Shown here piece by piece: positions 29,155-37,802 of a stretch of DNA of 64,000 bases. Within the stretch, counting starts at the first letter, position 1, and every line of letters begins with the position of its first letter. The DNA is from Bacteroidota bacterium (GTDB lineage Bacteria; Bacteroidota; Bacteroidia; Bacteroidales; CAIXZF01). The position numbers and the translations under genes are program-made. The stretch lies in contig JAKLIX010000001.1 in the NCBI GenBank assembly GCA_022709385.1, forward strand, positions 310,001-374,000, read 5' to 3'. The notes beneath the pieces were generated by a model. That model made no database searches and was not told the origin of the DNA. It saw nothing but the letters and a program-made list of their open reading frames with translations.

Positions 29155-29808
29155 TTATTCCGGCATACTGTTGACCCTGTTCCCCTTCTCATCCCAGTAA
29201 ATCCACTCACCGCTTTCGATTCCTTCGGTAAAGGTTCCTTCGGCTTTTTTCTGTCCGTTGGGATGATAATAGATCCATTGCCCGGTTTCACGGCAATTAT
29301 CGTAAACCCCTTCGCTTTCTTTTTGTCCGTTTTCAAAGTAGTGCACTGCACGGCCAAATTTATAGTCGTCGAGGTAGGTTTCTTCTGATTTCTTCTTGCC
29401 GTCTTCGTAATAGTATATCACCTTGCCGTTAAATTTCCCGGCTTTCAGACTGATCTCCGACATCAGATTTCCGTTTTCGTACCAGGCCTTTTCAATGCCT
29501 TCCGGCAGTCCGTTAACATATGGGGTTTCCATCATGGGTTGTCCGCCGGCGTATCTTAGCATGCAAATGCCTGTGAAAGGTTCAGTGCTGCCTTCCAAGT
29601 ATTTCAGCTTGTTCTTTTCAACCAGTTTATCGCATATATACTCCATGTTGGCAGGTTGGTAAATGCAGTGTTGATCAGAAGCCGGATTGCAGGATGCTGC
29701 CGGGAAAAACAATTTCGCAAAGCCCTCAAGTGTCGGCATAACAGGATTGGCGGCCGGGTCGGATTGAAACACCATGACCAGGATGACGGAAAGCAGGACA
29801 GATTTCAT
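29155..29808 (-). CDS. MORN_2/YwqK-family repeat protein, secreted
   Basis: 217 residues from Met at 29808, which gives the signal peptide MKSVLLSVILVMVFQS; the -7 box at 29829 excludes the earlier Met. Residues about 75-215 are MORN_2-type repeats (YENGNLMSE, YYEDGKKKSEETY, YFENGQKESEGVY, YYHPNGQKKAEGTF), about 22-24 residues each. These are often annotated as YwqK-like antitoxins, but no toxin gene is adjacent and the signal peptide argues against that role. Function is unknown. Confidence 0.8.
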   Translation of the reverse strand: MKSVLLSVILVMVFQSDPAANPVMPTLEGFAKLFFPAASCNPASDQHCIYQPANMEYICDKLVEKNKLKYLEGSTEPFTGICMLRYAGGQPMMETPYVNGLPEGIEKAWYENGNLMSEISLKAGKFNGKVIYYYEDGKKKSEETYLDDYKFGRAVHYFENGQKESEGVYDNCRETGQWIYYHPNGQKKAEGTFTEGIESGEWIYWDEKGNRVNSMPE

Positions 29809-29828
29809 AAAGCAATGCTTAGGGGGCG

Positions 29829-29836
29829 CAAAATTA
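29829..29836 (-). promoter_or_regulatory. -7 element of the MORN-like repeat gene
   Basis: Minus-strand TAATTTTG, matching TAnnTTTG. A CTTG lies 17 bp further upstream (shorter than the usual spacing). It predicts a start of transcription near 29822, just ahead of the Met at 29808. Confidence 0.4.
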
Positions 29837-29902
29837 TGCAAATATTCAATAAGCAAGGGCAGTGGCTGGTCATTATCTTCTTTCCCTGAGAGGATTGATT
29901 GC

Positions 29903-32269
29903 TTAAAACTCCATGCGGAAATTCAGGATTGGCAGCAATCCCATGCCTTCTTCCGGAACCACATCCTGTGTGGCCCGGGAATACGCATAGCCGATCGTAT
30001 TCTGCCTGCCGGTAATATTCTGAATATCCAGGGTAATGATATAGGATAAATGCTTCCTGTTGATCCGGAGATAGCAGCCAAGGTCATTGCGGAAAAAATC
30101 CGGCAGCCTGTCTTCGTAAATCCGGCTGTAATCGTATATCACTTCCTGCTCGAGCCGCGATTGTTCATGATCAATGGGGGGTATCCTGTTTCCGCCTCTC
30201 ATAAAGCATTTCATATTCAGTCCGAAAAGATGCTGCTTGTTTCGTCCCAGCTTAAAATCTTTCCCCAACAGGATATTGACGACATAATTCCCGTTGAAAG
30301 CTGTATTGTGCCATACCTGGTCCATGGCTTTATACCTGGAGTCGAAGAGGGAAAGTGTCAGCAGCAGATAGTAATCACCGGTGTAAAACTTTTCGATGGT
30401 AGCTTCTATACCAAGGTTCCTTCCCTTTCCCCGGTTATTCAGTTTCGCCTCAGGAACCCCGTACAGGTAGTTGAGGGAGGAGATATTGCTGCTGTCCCGG
30501 TCTTCGACGGGTACCCTGTATAGAAACTGGTAATATACTTCGGTTTTAAACCGCCAGTCGTGCGCAAGGGAATGGTCAAAGCCCAGTACTGCATGCATTG
30601 CCTTACCCAGCCCGAGCTTTCTGTTGGCCTGAACCTGCGCTCCGTCTGTTTTAACCAGGGCGGTATAAACCGGGATGGCTTCCATCCTGCTGTGCAAACC
30701 GATGCCTGCACTGATGGCGCTGCGCCTGTTCACATTCCATTTCATTCCCAGCCTGGGTTCGAGACTTGTTTCTCCGTTCATGGCGAAATGAAGGATATGG
30801 ATGCCTGCAGAAGCTTCTGTTGCATCACTGAAGCGGTGTTTCCACTGGGAGTATACCTGGACAGAGGAGGTGGAACCCTCCGTATCGACAGTGGTATCGT
30901 ATTGGCTGCCATTAAATCGTTTTAGAAACATATGATAAAACTGATGATTGATAATGAGGCCGGCCCCGACTGTATTTTTTGCGTTGCGTTTGCTGTTCAG
31001 TACAAGCGATCCTTTCAGGGCGGGATAAGAAAAGTCATCGCTGTATTCGGTGAAGGGATTATACCTTGTATCCAGAATTCCGCTTTCCCATTGATCCTGC
31101 AGGAAGGTGGCCGCAATGGTCGTTTTCAGGGTAGTTTTTTTATCGGCGAAAGGAAAGACATGTTTAAGGCCTGCAGTCCCCATGCGGTGGTCTTCCGTCT
31201 CAAAGAACCTTCCTTCCCTTCCAATCCAATGAATGCTGTCTTTCACGGGATCTGTTCCGGTGGTACTGTGGCCGGCCACGGCAAAGAGTGAGAAAATACC
31301 TGCCCTGGCTGACGGTAGCGTGAGTTTAACCACCAGGTCCTGGAAAACCGGCGGAAGATTATTATCTCCGAGGTCCACCATCTTCATCCGGCTGAGCAAA
31401 CCGAAGGTTGAATAACGGTAATTGACCAGGAAGGAACTTCCTGCTTTTCTGCAGAGAGGACCCTCCACCGACATTTCTGTCCCGACCAGACCCAGTTGGA
31501 AAGCATATTCGTATTTTTCATCATTGCCTTTTCTCAGGTACAAATCCATCACACCGGAATAAGCATTGCCAAATTCGGCAGGAAAAGCGGCCGTCAGAAA
31601 GTCGGATGTGGCCAAAACATTGGAAGTGATCACACTCATGGCTCCTCCCGTGCTTCCCTGCCCGTCGGTGAAATGATTCGGATTCGGAATCTCGATACCT
31701 TCCAGCCGCCATAACAGTCCCCTGGGTGAATTCCCCCTGATGATGATGTCGTTGACCCCGTCTCCGTCAATCGTTGCCACACCCGCAAAGTTGCTTACCA
31801 TGCGAGCCGCATCATTGAATCCCCCTGCATAACGGGTGGCATCATCCATGTTGATTTTCCTGGCACTGATGGAAGCCATGGTGTTCAATGCCTTGTCCTT
31901 GTCCTGCTGACTGGCTGAAATTTCGACTCCCTGCATCTGAATGACGCTTTGTACCAGCGCAATGTCAAGGATGGTCTCTTTCCCGGTAATAACTGTGATT
32001 TCAGGGATAAGGGCTTCCTTATAACCCATAAAGCTGACCCTGAGACTGTGTCGCCCCGGCGGAATGCGTTCCAGCCTGAACTGTCCGTTAATGTCGGTTG
32101 TGGTACCTTTCAAGGGTTCTGACTGAAGCAGCACTACGGCTGCTCCCGGAAGGCTTTCCCTGCTGTCGGCATCGACCACCCTGCCCCGGATGGTCTGGTA
32201 TTGTTGCTGGGAAAAAAGGTTCATGCTGAGCAGAACCATAAGGATGCAAAGTGTTTGTCGGGTTTTCAT
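29903..32269 (-). CDS. TonB-dependent receptor with carboxypeptidase-regulatory-like domain
   Basis: 788 residues. Signal peptide (about 1-20), then a carboxypeptidase-regulatory-like domain (about 25-110; IRGRVVDADSRESLPGAAV), a plug domain (about 115-230; NDIIIRGNSPRGLLWRLEG, PNPNHFTDG) and a beta-barrel to the terminal Phe (MEF), as expected for BAM-assembled barrels. Such receptors import ligands across the outer membrane with energy from TonB. There is no SusD partner beside it, so it is not a classic SusCD glycan system; the ligand is unknown. It is divergent from the aminopeptidase gene. Confidence 0.9.
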   Translation of the reverse strand: MKTRQTLCILMVLLSMNLFSQQQYQTIRGRVVDADSRESLPGAAVVLLQSEPLKGTTTDINGQFRLERIPPGRHSLRVSFMGYKEALIPEITVITGKETILDIALVQSVIQMQGVEISASQQDKDKALNTMASISARKINMDDATRYAGGFNDAARMVSNFAGVATIDGDGVNDIIIRGNSPRGLLWRLEGIEIPNPNHFTDGQGSTGGAMSVITSNVLATSDFLTAAFPAEFGNAYSGVMDLYLRKGNDEKYEYAFQLGLVGTEMSVEGPLCRKAGSSFLVNYRYSTFGLLSRMKMVDLGDNNLPPVFQDLVVKLTLPSARAGIFSLFAVAGHSTTGTDPVKDSIHWIGREGRFFETEDHRMGTAGLKHVFPFADKKTTLKTTIAATFLQDQWESGILDTRYNPFTEYSDDFSYPALKGSLVLNSKRNAKNTVGAGLIINHQFYHMFLKRFNGSQYDTTVDTEGSTSSVQVYSQWKHRFSDATEASAGIHILHFAMNGETSLEPRLGMKWNVNRRSAISAGIGLHSRMEAIPVYTALVKTDGAQVQANRKLGLGKAMHAVLGFDHSLAHDWRFKTEVYYQFLYRVPVEDRDSSNISSLNYLYGVPEAKLNNRGKGRNLGIEATIEKFYTGDYYLLLTLSLFDSRYKAMDQVWHNTAFNGNYVVNILLGKDFKLGRNKQHLFGLNMKCFMRGGNRIPPIDHEQSRLEQEVIYDYSRIYEDRLPDFFRNDLGCYLRINRKHLSYIITLDIQNITGRQNTIGYAYSRATQDVVPEEGMGLLPILNFRMEF

Positions 32270-32372
32270 GATCGGCTTGAAAAAACCATAAGACGGCAGC
32301 GCAACCTGATTGTTACAGCCGAATGGAAATATGTATTATTTTTACCGGTCAAACCCATTAACACCGTATTAC

Positions 32373-33797
32373 ATGATGTTTCCTTCAGATGTTTACACAG
32401 ATCGCCGTATGCGACTCAAAAAGGAATTGGGGTCTGGCCTGGTCCTTTTTCCTGCCAATTTTGAGGTATCTTTAAATTATCCTGCCAATACTTACTCATA
32501 TCGTCAGGACAGCCATTTTTCCTATTTTTTCGGGCTGAATCATCCGGACTATATCGGCATCGTGGATGTGGATGCAGACAAGGATTATCTTTTCGGAGAT
32601 GATATAGATATTGAAGATATTATCTGGATGGGCGACCTGCCTACCGTGGCTGAACAGGCCGGCCAGGCGGGTGTCAGGGAAACCGGTACCCTGTCATCAG
32701 CCCTTGCCATGCTGAAGGCAGCCGTAAAGAAGGGTCAGAAAATCCACTTCCTGCCGCCTTACCGCAGTGAGGTGAAGCTTGCCTTGTCCGATTGGCTCGA
32801 CATTCCTGTCAGGGAACTGAAAGAACGGTCTTCCCCGGAACTGATCCGGGCTGTGGTAAAACTGAAGGAGATCAAGGACGCATTAGAGGTAGCTGAGATT
32901 GAAAAGGCTGTGGATGTGGCTTACCTGATGCATACCACCGGTATGAAGCTGTGTTTTCCTGGTATTGTGGAACAGGAGGTTGCCGGAACAATGGAGGGAA
33001 TTGCACTGGCCCTTGCCGGACCTGTTTCCTTTCCGGTGATTCTGAGCATGGACGGTCAAACCCTGCACAACCACCATCATGGCAATACCCTGAAGGAAGG
33101 AAGGCTGGTGGTGATGGACGCCGGCTGTGAAACGCAGTTGCTGTATGCCAGCGACATCACCCGGACTGTCCCGGTTGGTGGAAAGTTCAGTCAGCGGCAA
33201 AAGGAGGTGTATCAGGCCGTTCTCGATGCCAATATGGCCGTTATCAGGGAGTTAAAGCCGGGTATCCGCTATTTCGATATGCATATGCTGGCTGCCAGAA
33301 CGCTGGTCACCGGATTAAAAGCCATCGGTTTGATGAAAGGAGACGTGGATGAAGCCGTCGCTGCCGGAGCCCATACCCTGTTTTTCCCGCATGGACTGGG
33401 TCATATGCTTGGGATGGATGTGCATGATCTTGAAGGACTTGGTGAGAACAACGTGGGCTATGATGAAACCATCAGCCGGGCTACGGCATTCGGTACCGCT
33501 TACCTGCGACTGGCCAAAACCCTGAAACCGGGCTTTGTCCTTACCATTGAACCGGGTTGCTATTTCATCCCGGCCCTGATCGACAAGTTCAGGGCAGAGA
33601 AGAAATTCACGGATTTCATCAATTACGATCTGGTAGAGACGTACAAGGACTTCGGCGGAATCCGTATCGAGGACGATGCGCTGATAACCGCCAACGGCAG
33701 CAGGATACTGGGCAAACCCATCCCCAAGACCATTGCCGATGTGGAAAGGACCATGACAGCACCCCGGGAATGGGTGAAGGTGCCCGGGCTGATTTAG
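32373..33797 (+). CDS. Aminopeptidase P family protein (Xaa-Pro aminopeptidase)
   Basis: 474 residues from the ATGATG at 32373; the ORF opens 21 codons earlier without family similarity. N-terminal creatinase-like domain (about 1-170), then the pita-bread metallopeptidase domain with five metal ligands visible in order: Asp (MDAGCET), Asp (ASDITRT), His (FFPHGLGHMLG), Glu (TIEPGC) and Glu (GGIRIEDD). It removes N-terminal residues before proline in the cytoplasm. It is a single gene, convergent with the DUF2461 gene. Confidence 0.92.
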   Translation: MMFPSDVYTDRRMRLKKELGSGLVLFPANFEVSLNYPANTYSYRQDSHFSYFFGLNHPDYIGIVDVDADKDYLFGDDIDIEDIIWMGDLPTVAEQAGQAGVRETGTLSSALAMLKAAVKKGQKIHFLPPYRSEVKLALSDWLDIPVRELKERSSPELIRAVVKLKEIKDALEVAEIEKAVDVAYLMHTTGMKLCFPGIVEQEVAGTMEGIALALAGPVSFPVILSMDGQTLHNHHHGNTLKEGRLVVMDAGCETQLLYASDITRTVPVGGKFSQRQKEVYQAVLDANMAVIRELKPGIRYFDMHMLAARTLVTGLKAIGLMKGDVDEAVAAGAHTLFFPHGLGHMLGMDVHDLEGLGENNVGYDETISRATAFGTAYLRLAKTLKPGFVLTIEPGCYFIPALIDKFRAEKKFTDFINYDLVETYKDFGGIRIEDDALITANGSRILGKPIPKTIADVERTMTAPREWVKVPGLI

Positions 33798-33878
33798 TGA
33801 AAACAATGAAAATAAAACTGAAAATCTGAATTCTGAATACGGATTCTCGGTTTTATTCCGGTATCTTATCAGGTTCTG

Positions 33879-34553
33879 CTACATCTCCATCCCCAGCGCC
33901 CTGTTGGTGAATGACACCAGGGGGTGCATGGCTTTGAATGAAGCAAGCGCCTTGTCTTTGAATTTATCGTTCGTCAGGTCGCCGTCTTTCAAGTATTCCC
34001 CGACCACATAATGCTTGAGTTTCAGCAGCTCAATATCAGGCCAGTCGGGCGGATAACCCTGGGGAGCTTTTTTCAGCTCGTCTCCCATTTTATCCAGGGT
34101 GTCGAAATGCCTCCGGAACTCCTTGTCCTGCAGGATGGCTTTGAATTCATTGATGTTGTAGAAGATCTCCTGTCTGACTTTTTTCAGGCTTTCAGAGGGT
34201 GGCATGTACAAACCGCCGCCGGCGAAGGATTTTCCTTCGGGTTCAAGGTGAATATAGTAACCGGAGTAAGGACTTTTTCTTCCGCCCCTGGCAATGAAAG
34301 CTCCCATATTCGTCTTATAGGGAGTTTTATCGTTTGAAAACCGGGTATCCCTGAAGATCCTGAATACACAGTCTTTGGCCTTGATTGCCCCGATGCCCGG
34401 ATCAAAATGCTGGATCCCCGCTATCAGTTCCTCCGTGAAAGACTCGAAGTTTTTCCTGCATTGCTGGTACAAGTCACGGTGACTGTCGAACCAATCCCTG
34501 TTGTTGTTTGCCGACAAGCCACTTAAGAAACTTAGTATATCTTTCATTATCAT
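33879..34553 (-). CDS. DUF2461 domain-containing protein
   Basis: 224 residues, a whole-length DUF2461 protein (NNNRDWFDSHRDLY near the start; FRIFRDTRFSNDKTPYKTN around residue 65; GYYIHLEPEG, then a conserved middle). The family is widespread in Bacteroidota and of unknown function. ATG at 34553 overlaps the stop of the upstream T9SS gene as ATGA, suggesting coupled translation; Met3 is the alternative start. Confidence 0.9.
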   Translation of the reverse strand: MIMKDILSFLSGLSANNNRDWFDSHRDLYQQCRKNFESFTEELIAGIQHFDPGIGAIKAKDCVFRIFRDTRFSNDKTPYKTNMGAFIARGGRKSPYSGYYIHLEPEGKSFAGGGLYMPPSESLKKVRQEIFYNINEFKAILQDKEFRRHFDTLDKMGDELKKAPQGYPPDWPDIELLKLKHYVVGEYLKDGDLTNDKFKDKALASFKAMHPLVSFTNRALGMEM

Positions 34554-35254
34554 TCGATTATGATGGTTCTTCCACTATAGTCGTTTTTGGTGTTCCTGAG
34601 TCTGATCAAATACAATCCTGGTTTCAGCCCGGCTGTACAAAGGGGATAAGTCCTGTGTGAAGCGATCTCAACAGCCTGACTGAGAGCGATCCGTCCGTCG
34701 GGACTGGTCAGGGTCAGTTCGTAGGAGCCGGGTTCTCCGCTAAGGCTAAGCGCCTTGCCTGTCGGGACGGGATTGGGATATGGATTGAGCCGGACCTGAG
34801 TGTTTCCGATGTCCGGAATTCCCACACCACCGCCAATGCTGCCGCTGTTGGTGATGATATTTGGGAGTGGTGTAATGGTGAGGGGTGTGTATCCGCCAAG
34901 GTAATAGAATTTCAGCAGGTAGAGGGTGTCGCCGTCGGCAGTGAAAGGCGTCAGCCCGAACCAGGTGATCAGCAGCTGATCGGTGGCTCCGCCGATGTAA
35001 TGATTGATCATGGTATTGCCATTATTCAGGTCGGGGTGAAAAACGGTATACCCTGTGTAGAACACCACCGTATTCCAGAAGGAGACCTCGAGGGCCAGGC
35101 TGCTCCAGTTATAGATGTCCTGACCGGTCAGCGGAACAAGGACGGTATCTCCCGCATTCACTCCGGTCACGTGCGGCAGGGTCAGTGCCGGTGTCTGGCT
35201 GTAGGATACAGAAAAAACAAAAGAAAACGTCAGCAGAATGATGAACTTTTTCAT
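34550..35254 (-). CDS. Small secreted cohesin-like protein with T9SS sorting domain
   Basis: 234 residues from the Met at 35254, which begins a classic signal peptide (MKKFIILLTFSFVFSVSYSQ); the ORF extends 102 codons upstream through non-family sequence. A cohesin-like beta domain covers about 24-150 (GVNAGDTVLVPLTGQDI, LALEVSF). A type-A sorting domain covers about 160-234 (NPYPNPVPTGKALSL ... GLKPGLYLIRL). It is predicted to be a cell-surface protein. The neighbouring repeat at 35299-35318 lies in its upstream region. Confidence 0.8.
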   Translation of the reverse strand: MKKFIILLTFSFVFSVSYSQTPALTLPHVTGVNAGDTVLVPLTGQDIYNWSSLALEVSFWNTVVFYTGYTVFHPDLNNGNTMINHYIGGATDQLLITWFGLTPFTADGDTLYLLKFYYLGGYTPLTITPLPNIITNSGSIGGGVGIPDIGNTQVRLNPYPNPVPTGKALSLSGEPGSYELTLTSPDGRIALSQAVEIASHRTYPLCTAGLKPGLYLIRLRNTKNDYSGRTIIIE

Positions 35255-35298
35255 ATTAATCAAATTTAATGACCAAAAGTAATAATATTTACCAGTAA

Positions 35299-35318
35299 AG
35301 ACGCGATTCATCGCGTCT
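35299..35318. repeat. Palindromic intergenic element
   Basis: AGACGCGAT-TC-ATCGCGTCT: two perfect 9-bp arms with a 2-base centre, in the 76-bp gap between the GH20 and cohesin-like genes. Short perfect GC-rich palindromes of this kind occur as dispersed intergenic repeats in several bacterial phyla. Only one copy was noticed in this window. Confidence 0.6.
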
Positions 35319-35330
35319 ATGCCATCCGGA

Positions 35331-37649
35331 TCACTCCACCACCACTTCGTCAATAAAAATCCAGCATGGCTGCCCGGCCGATTCGTGCCAGGGCGGGTTG
35401 ACACCGGCATTTTTCGCCCTGATTTTGATATAACGGGCACTGCTTCCACCGGTTTCGACCCGGAAAGGTCTGATCTCCAGCCCGGGGTACCTTTCCGGGA
35501 CTGCTTCCACCCGGCCAGCCGCCTGAAAATCTTTCCCATCGGCGGAAAGTGACACATCAAAGCTGACCGGCAGGAATATCCAGCTGTAAATGTTTTTCAG
35601 GAAGGTTGCGGTTACGGAGCGGACGGTTTTTATTTCAGCCAGGTCAAGGATGAATTCGCAGTCGTTTGAAAGGTAGCCCTGCCAGGCGCCTCCTCCGAAT
35701 GAAAGGGTTCCGTGCATGCCGTCTGCCACGGTATTGTCGCCCCTGCCGGGATATTTAGAGCTGTAAGCCTGCAGGATGCTGACTTTTTTCCCGCTTGCCA
35801 GGTTGACGTTGACTTGACGGTCGTTGGTCCGCCCCAGTTTTTCGCCCTTCGAGAACACGGCCGCTCTGAGCGTTGTAGAAGCAGACAGGGGAAAAGGTTT
35901 TTTGTAAGCGGGAGAGGTCAATCCGGGTTCGCTGCCGTCAAGGGTGTAGCGGATGACCGTGTTTTTCCAGTCAGTGCCAAGAACAAGCAACAGCGGACTT
36001 TTTCCCTCTCCGGGCAGGGTGGAGATGTTGACATCGTAAAGGCTTTTACAGTAAGGGATATTTTTTCTGTCAAGGAGTTTAAAATGATGACCCAACCTCC
36101 CGGTGAAGTCATCCCAGTTTCTGCTGTCAGACGGTGACCAGTTGACTTCCGCCAGTGCGATTGCCCGCGGGTAGGCCATATAGATCACATGGTCTCCTTT
36201 GTCAATGTATTCAGTCCACAGATTGGCCTGGGCACCCAGAATGTGCTGTTGCTCCTCCGGCTGAAGTGCTTCGGGGACAGGTTCAAATCCGTACACTTTT
36301 TTCAGGGGGGTGAAGCCGCCGATAGCGAGGGGCTCATAGGCTGGATCGGCTTGGTAATGATCGAGATAGCAATGACTGCCGGGTGTCATGATCACATCAT
36401 GCCCAAGCCTGGCCGCTTCAATGCCGCCTTCTGTTCCACGCCACGACATGACCGTGGCTTCCGGGGCCAGTCCCCCTTCCAGGATCTCGTCCCATCCGAT
36501 CAGTTTTCTTCCGTTTGCATTCAGAAACTTTCCTATTCTTTTTACAAAATAACTCTGTAATTCATGTTCGTCGTTCAGTTCTTCGTCCCTGATCCGTTGC
36601 TGGCAGTGGGTGCATTGCTTCCACCTGGTTTTGGGCGCTTCATCGCCCCCGATATGAATAAAAGGTGAAGGGAAAAGCTCCATCACTTCGGTCAGGATAT
36701 CCTGCAGGAAATGAAAAGTAGCTTCTTTGCCGGCACAGAAAATATCATCCGATACACCCCACATGGTTCTTACCTCAAAGGGCCCGCCTGTGCAAGAGTA
36801 TTCCGGGTAGGCAGTCAGGGCGGCCACGGCATGACCGGGCATCTCAATTTCCGGGATCACCGTGATATACCTGTCACCGGCATAGGCCACGATTTCCCGG
36901 ATCTCTGATTTTGTATAAAACCCTCCGTACACCTGATTATCAGTCACATCACTCTTTTCAACCTGCGTTCCTTTCCGCCACGCACCCACAGCAGTGAGTT
37001 TGGGGTATTGGTCGATCTGGATGCGCCATCCCTGATCGTCTGTCAGGTGCCAGTGAAACACATTATACTTATACATGGCCATCAGGTCCAGATACTGCTT
37101 GATGAATGCCACCGGAAAGAAATGCCTGCAAACATCCAGGTGCATGCCGCGATATGCAAAGCGTGCCTGGTCTTCGATAAGGATACAGGGAATGCGCATT
37201 TCCCTGATTCCTGCCTTGTTTTTTGAACGGTCATCCCTGACAGGCAACAACTGCAGAAGGCTTTGAATGCCGTAAAAGATGCCCTGCCCTCCGGAGGCTT
37301 CAATCAGGATTTTTTTTCTGTCAACATCAAGACTGTAACTGCCTTCCGGTCTGTTCAGTTCAGGCTTTATCATGAGCCGGATTACGGCTGTCTGCCTTCC
37401 TGGGTCTGAGTTTTCCGTGATGGAAGGAACCGGTCCGCCGGCAAGCGTGATCATCTCTGCCAGGAATCCTGCCAGCCGCCTGATTTCAGGATCATTGCTT
37501 CCGGTTTCTATGTTTATTCCTGCCTGAAGACGGAAGCTGCCGTGTTTTTCCTTTACCAGGGCAGGCTTCGGGATGATGTTGATATTGCCAGAGAACAATA
37601 TGGCAGGAATCAGCAGCAAAAGGAAGGAGAGGGAGTATTTCTTCATCAT
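35331..37649 (-). CDS. GH20 beta-N-acetylhexosaminidase with C-terminal discoidin-like domain
   Basis: 772 residues from Met at 37649 (MMKKYSLSF gives a signal peptide). N-terminal GH20b domain (about 25-150), catalytic GH20 barrel (about 155-500) with MHLDVCRHFFP, FHWHLTDDQGWR and the catalytic pair Asp336-Glu337 in HIGGDEAPK. A short beta domain (about 545-620) and a discoidin/F5-8 type C-like domain (about 625-772) follow. It removes terminal GlcNAc or GalNAc from glycans in the periplasm or at the surface by substrate-assisted catalysis. The last domain resembles that of the DUF4838 protein at 57.6-60 kb. Confidence 0.93.
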   Translation of the reverse strand: MMKKYSLSFLLLLIPAILFSGNINIIPKPALVKEKHGSFRLQAGINIETGSNDPEIRRLAGFLAEMITLAGGPVPSITENSDPGRQTAVIRLMIKPELNRPEGSYSLDVDRKKILIEASGGQGIFYGIQSLLQLLPVRDDRSKNKAGIREMRIPCILIEDQARFAYRGMHLDVCRHFFPVAFIKQYLDLMAMYKYNVFHWHLTDDQGWRIQIDQYPKLTAVGAWRKGTQVEKSDVTDNQVYGGFYTKSEIREIVAYAGDRYITVIPEIEMPGHAVAALTAYPEYSCTGGPFEVRTMWGVSDDIFCAGKEATFHFLQDILTEVMELFPSPFIHIGGDEAPKTRWKQCTHCQQRIRDEELNDEHELQSYFVKRIGKFLNANGRKLIGWDEILEGGLAPEATVMSWRGTEGGIEAARLGHDVIMTPGSHCYLDHYQADPAYEPLAIGGFTPLKKVYGFEPVPEALQPEEQQHILGAQANLWTEYIDKGDHVIYMAYPRAIALAEVNWSPSDSRNWDDFTGRLGHHFKLLDRKNIPYCKSLYDVNISTLPGEGKSPLLLVLGTDWKNTVIRYTLDGSEPGLTSPAYKKPFPLSASTTLRAAVFSKGEKLGRTNDRQVNVNLASGKKVSILQAYSSKYPGRGDNTVADGMHGTLSFGGGAWQGYLSNDCEFILDLAEIKTVRSVTATFLKNIYSWIFLPVSFDVSLSADGKDFQAAGRVEAVPERYPGLEIRPFRVETGGSSARYIKIRAKNAGVNPPWHESAGQPCWIFIDEVVVE

Positions 37650-37674
37650 AGGAGGTGAGGATGGGGTTATCATT

Positions 37675-37682
37675 CAAAAATA
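37675..37682 (-). promoter_or_regulatory. Possible -7 element of the GH20 gene
   Basis: Minus-strand TATTTTTG, matching TAnnTTTG, 26 bp from the GH20 start. No good -33 element was seen. Confidence 0.35.
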
Positions 37683-37750
37683 AGCGACGAAAATTAGGTA
37701 AAAAACGCCAGTGCAGGCCAATATTAGAAATCGTTTTTTTGAAAAGCTGT

Positions 37751-37780
37751 TTTGTCCCGGTTTAAAACAGCCTACCTTTG
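37751..37780 (+). promoter_or_regulatory. Promoter of the Ehr-like operon
   Basis: TTTG at 37751-37754, an 18-bp spacer and TACCTTTG at 37773-37780. Transcription would begin near 37787, about 16 nt before the first start codon at 37803. This also rules out the earlier in-frame Met at 37752. Confidence 0.7.
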
Positions 37781-37802
37781 CCCACGTCACACCGGGATCA
37801 CC

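Noticed and set aside
29155..29808. YwqK-type antitoxin of a toxin-antitoxin pair
   Set aside because: It has a signal peptide and no adjacent toxin gene; MORN-like repeats alone do not support that role.
29903..32269. SusC of a polysaccharide utilisation locus
   Set aside because: No SusD-like gene follows, and neighbouring genes are not a glycan cluster; only a general TonB-dependent receptor is supported.
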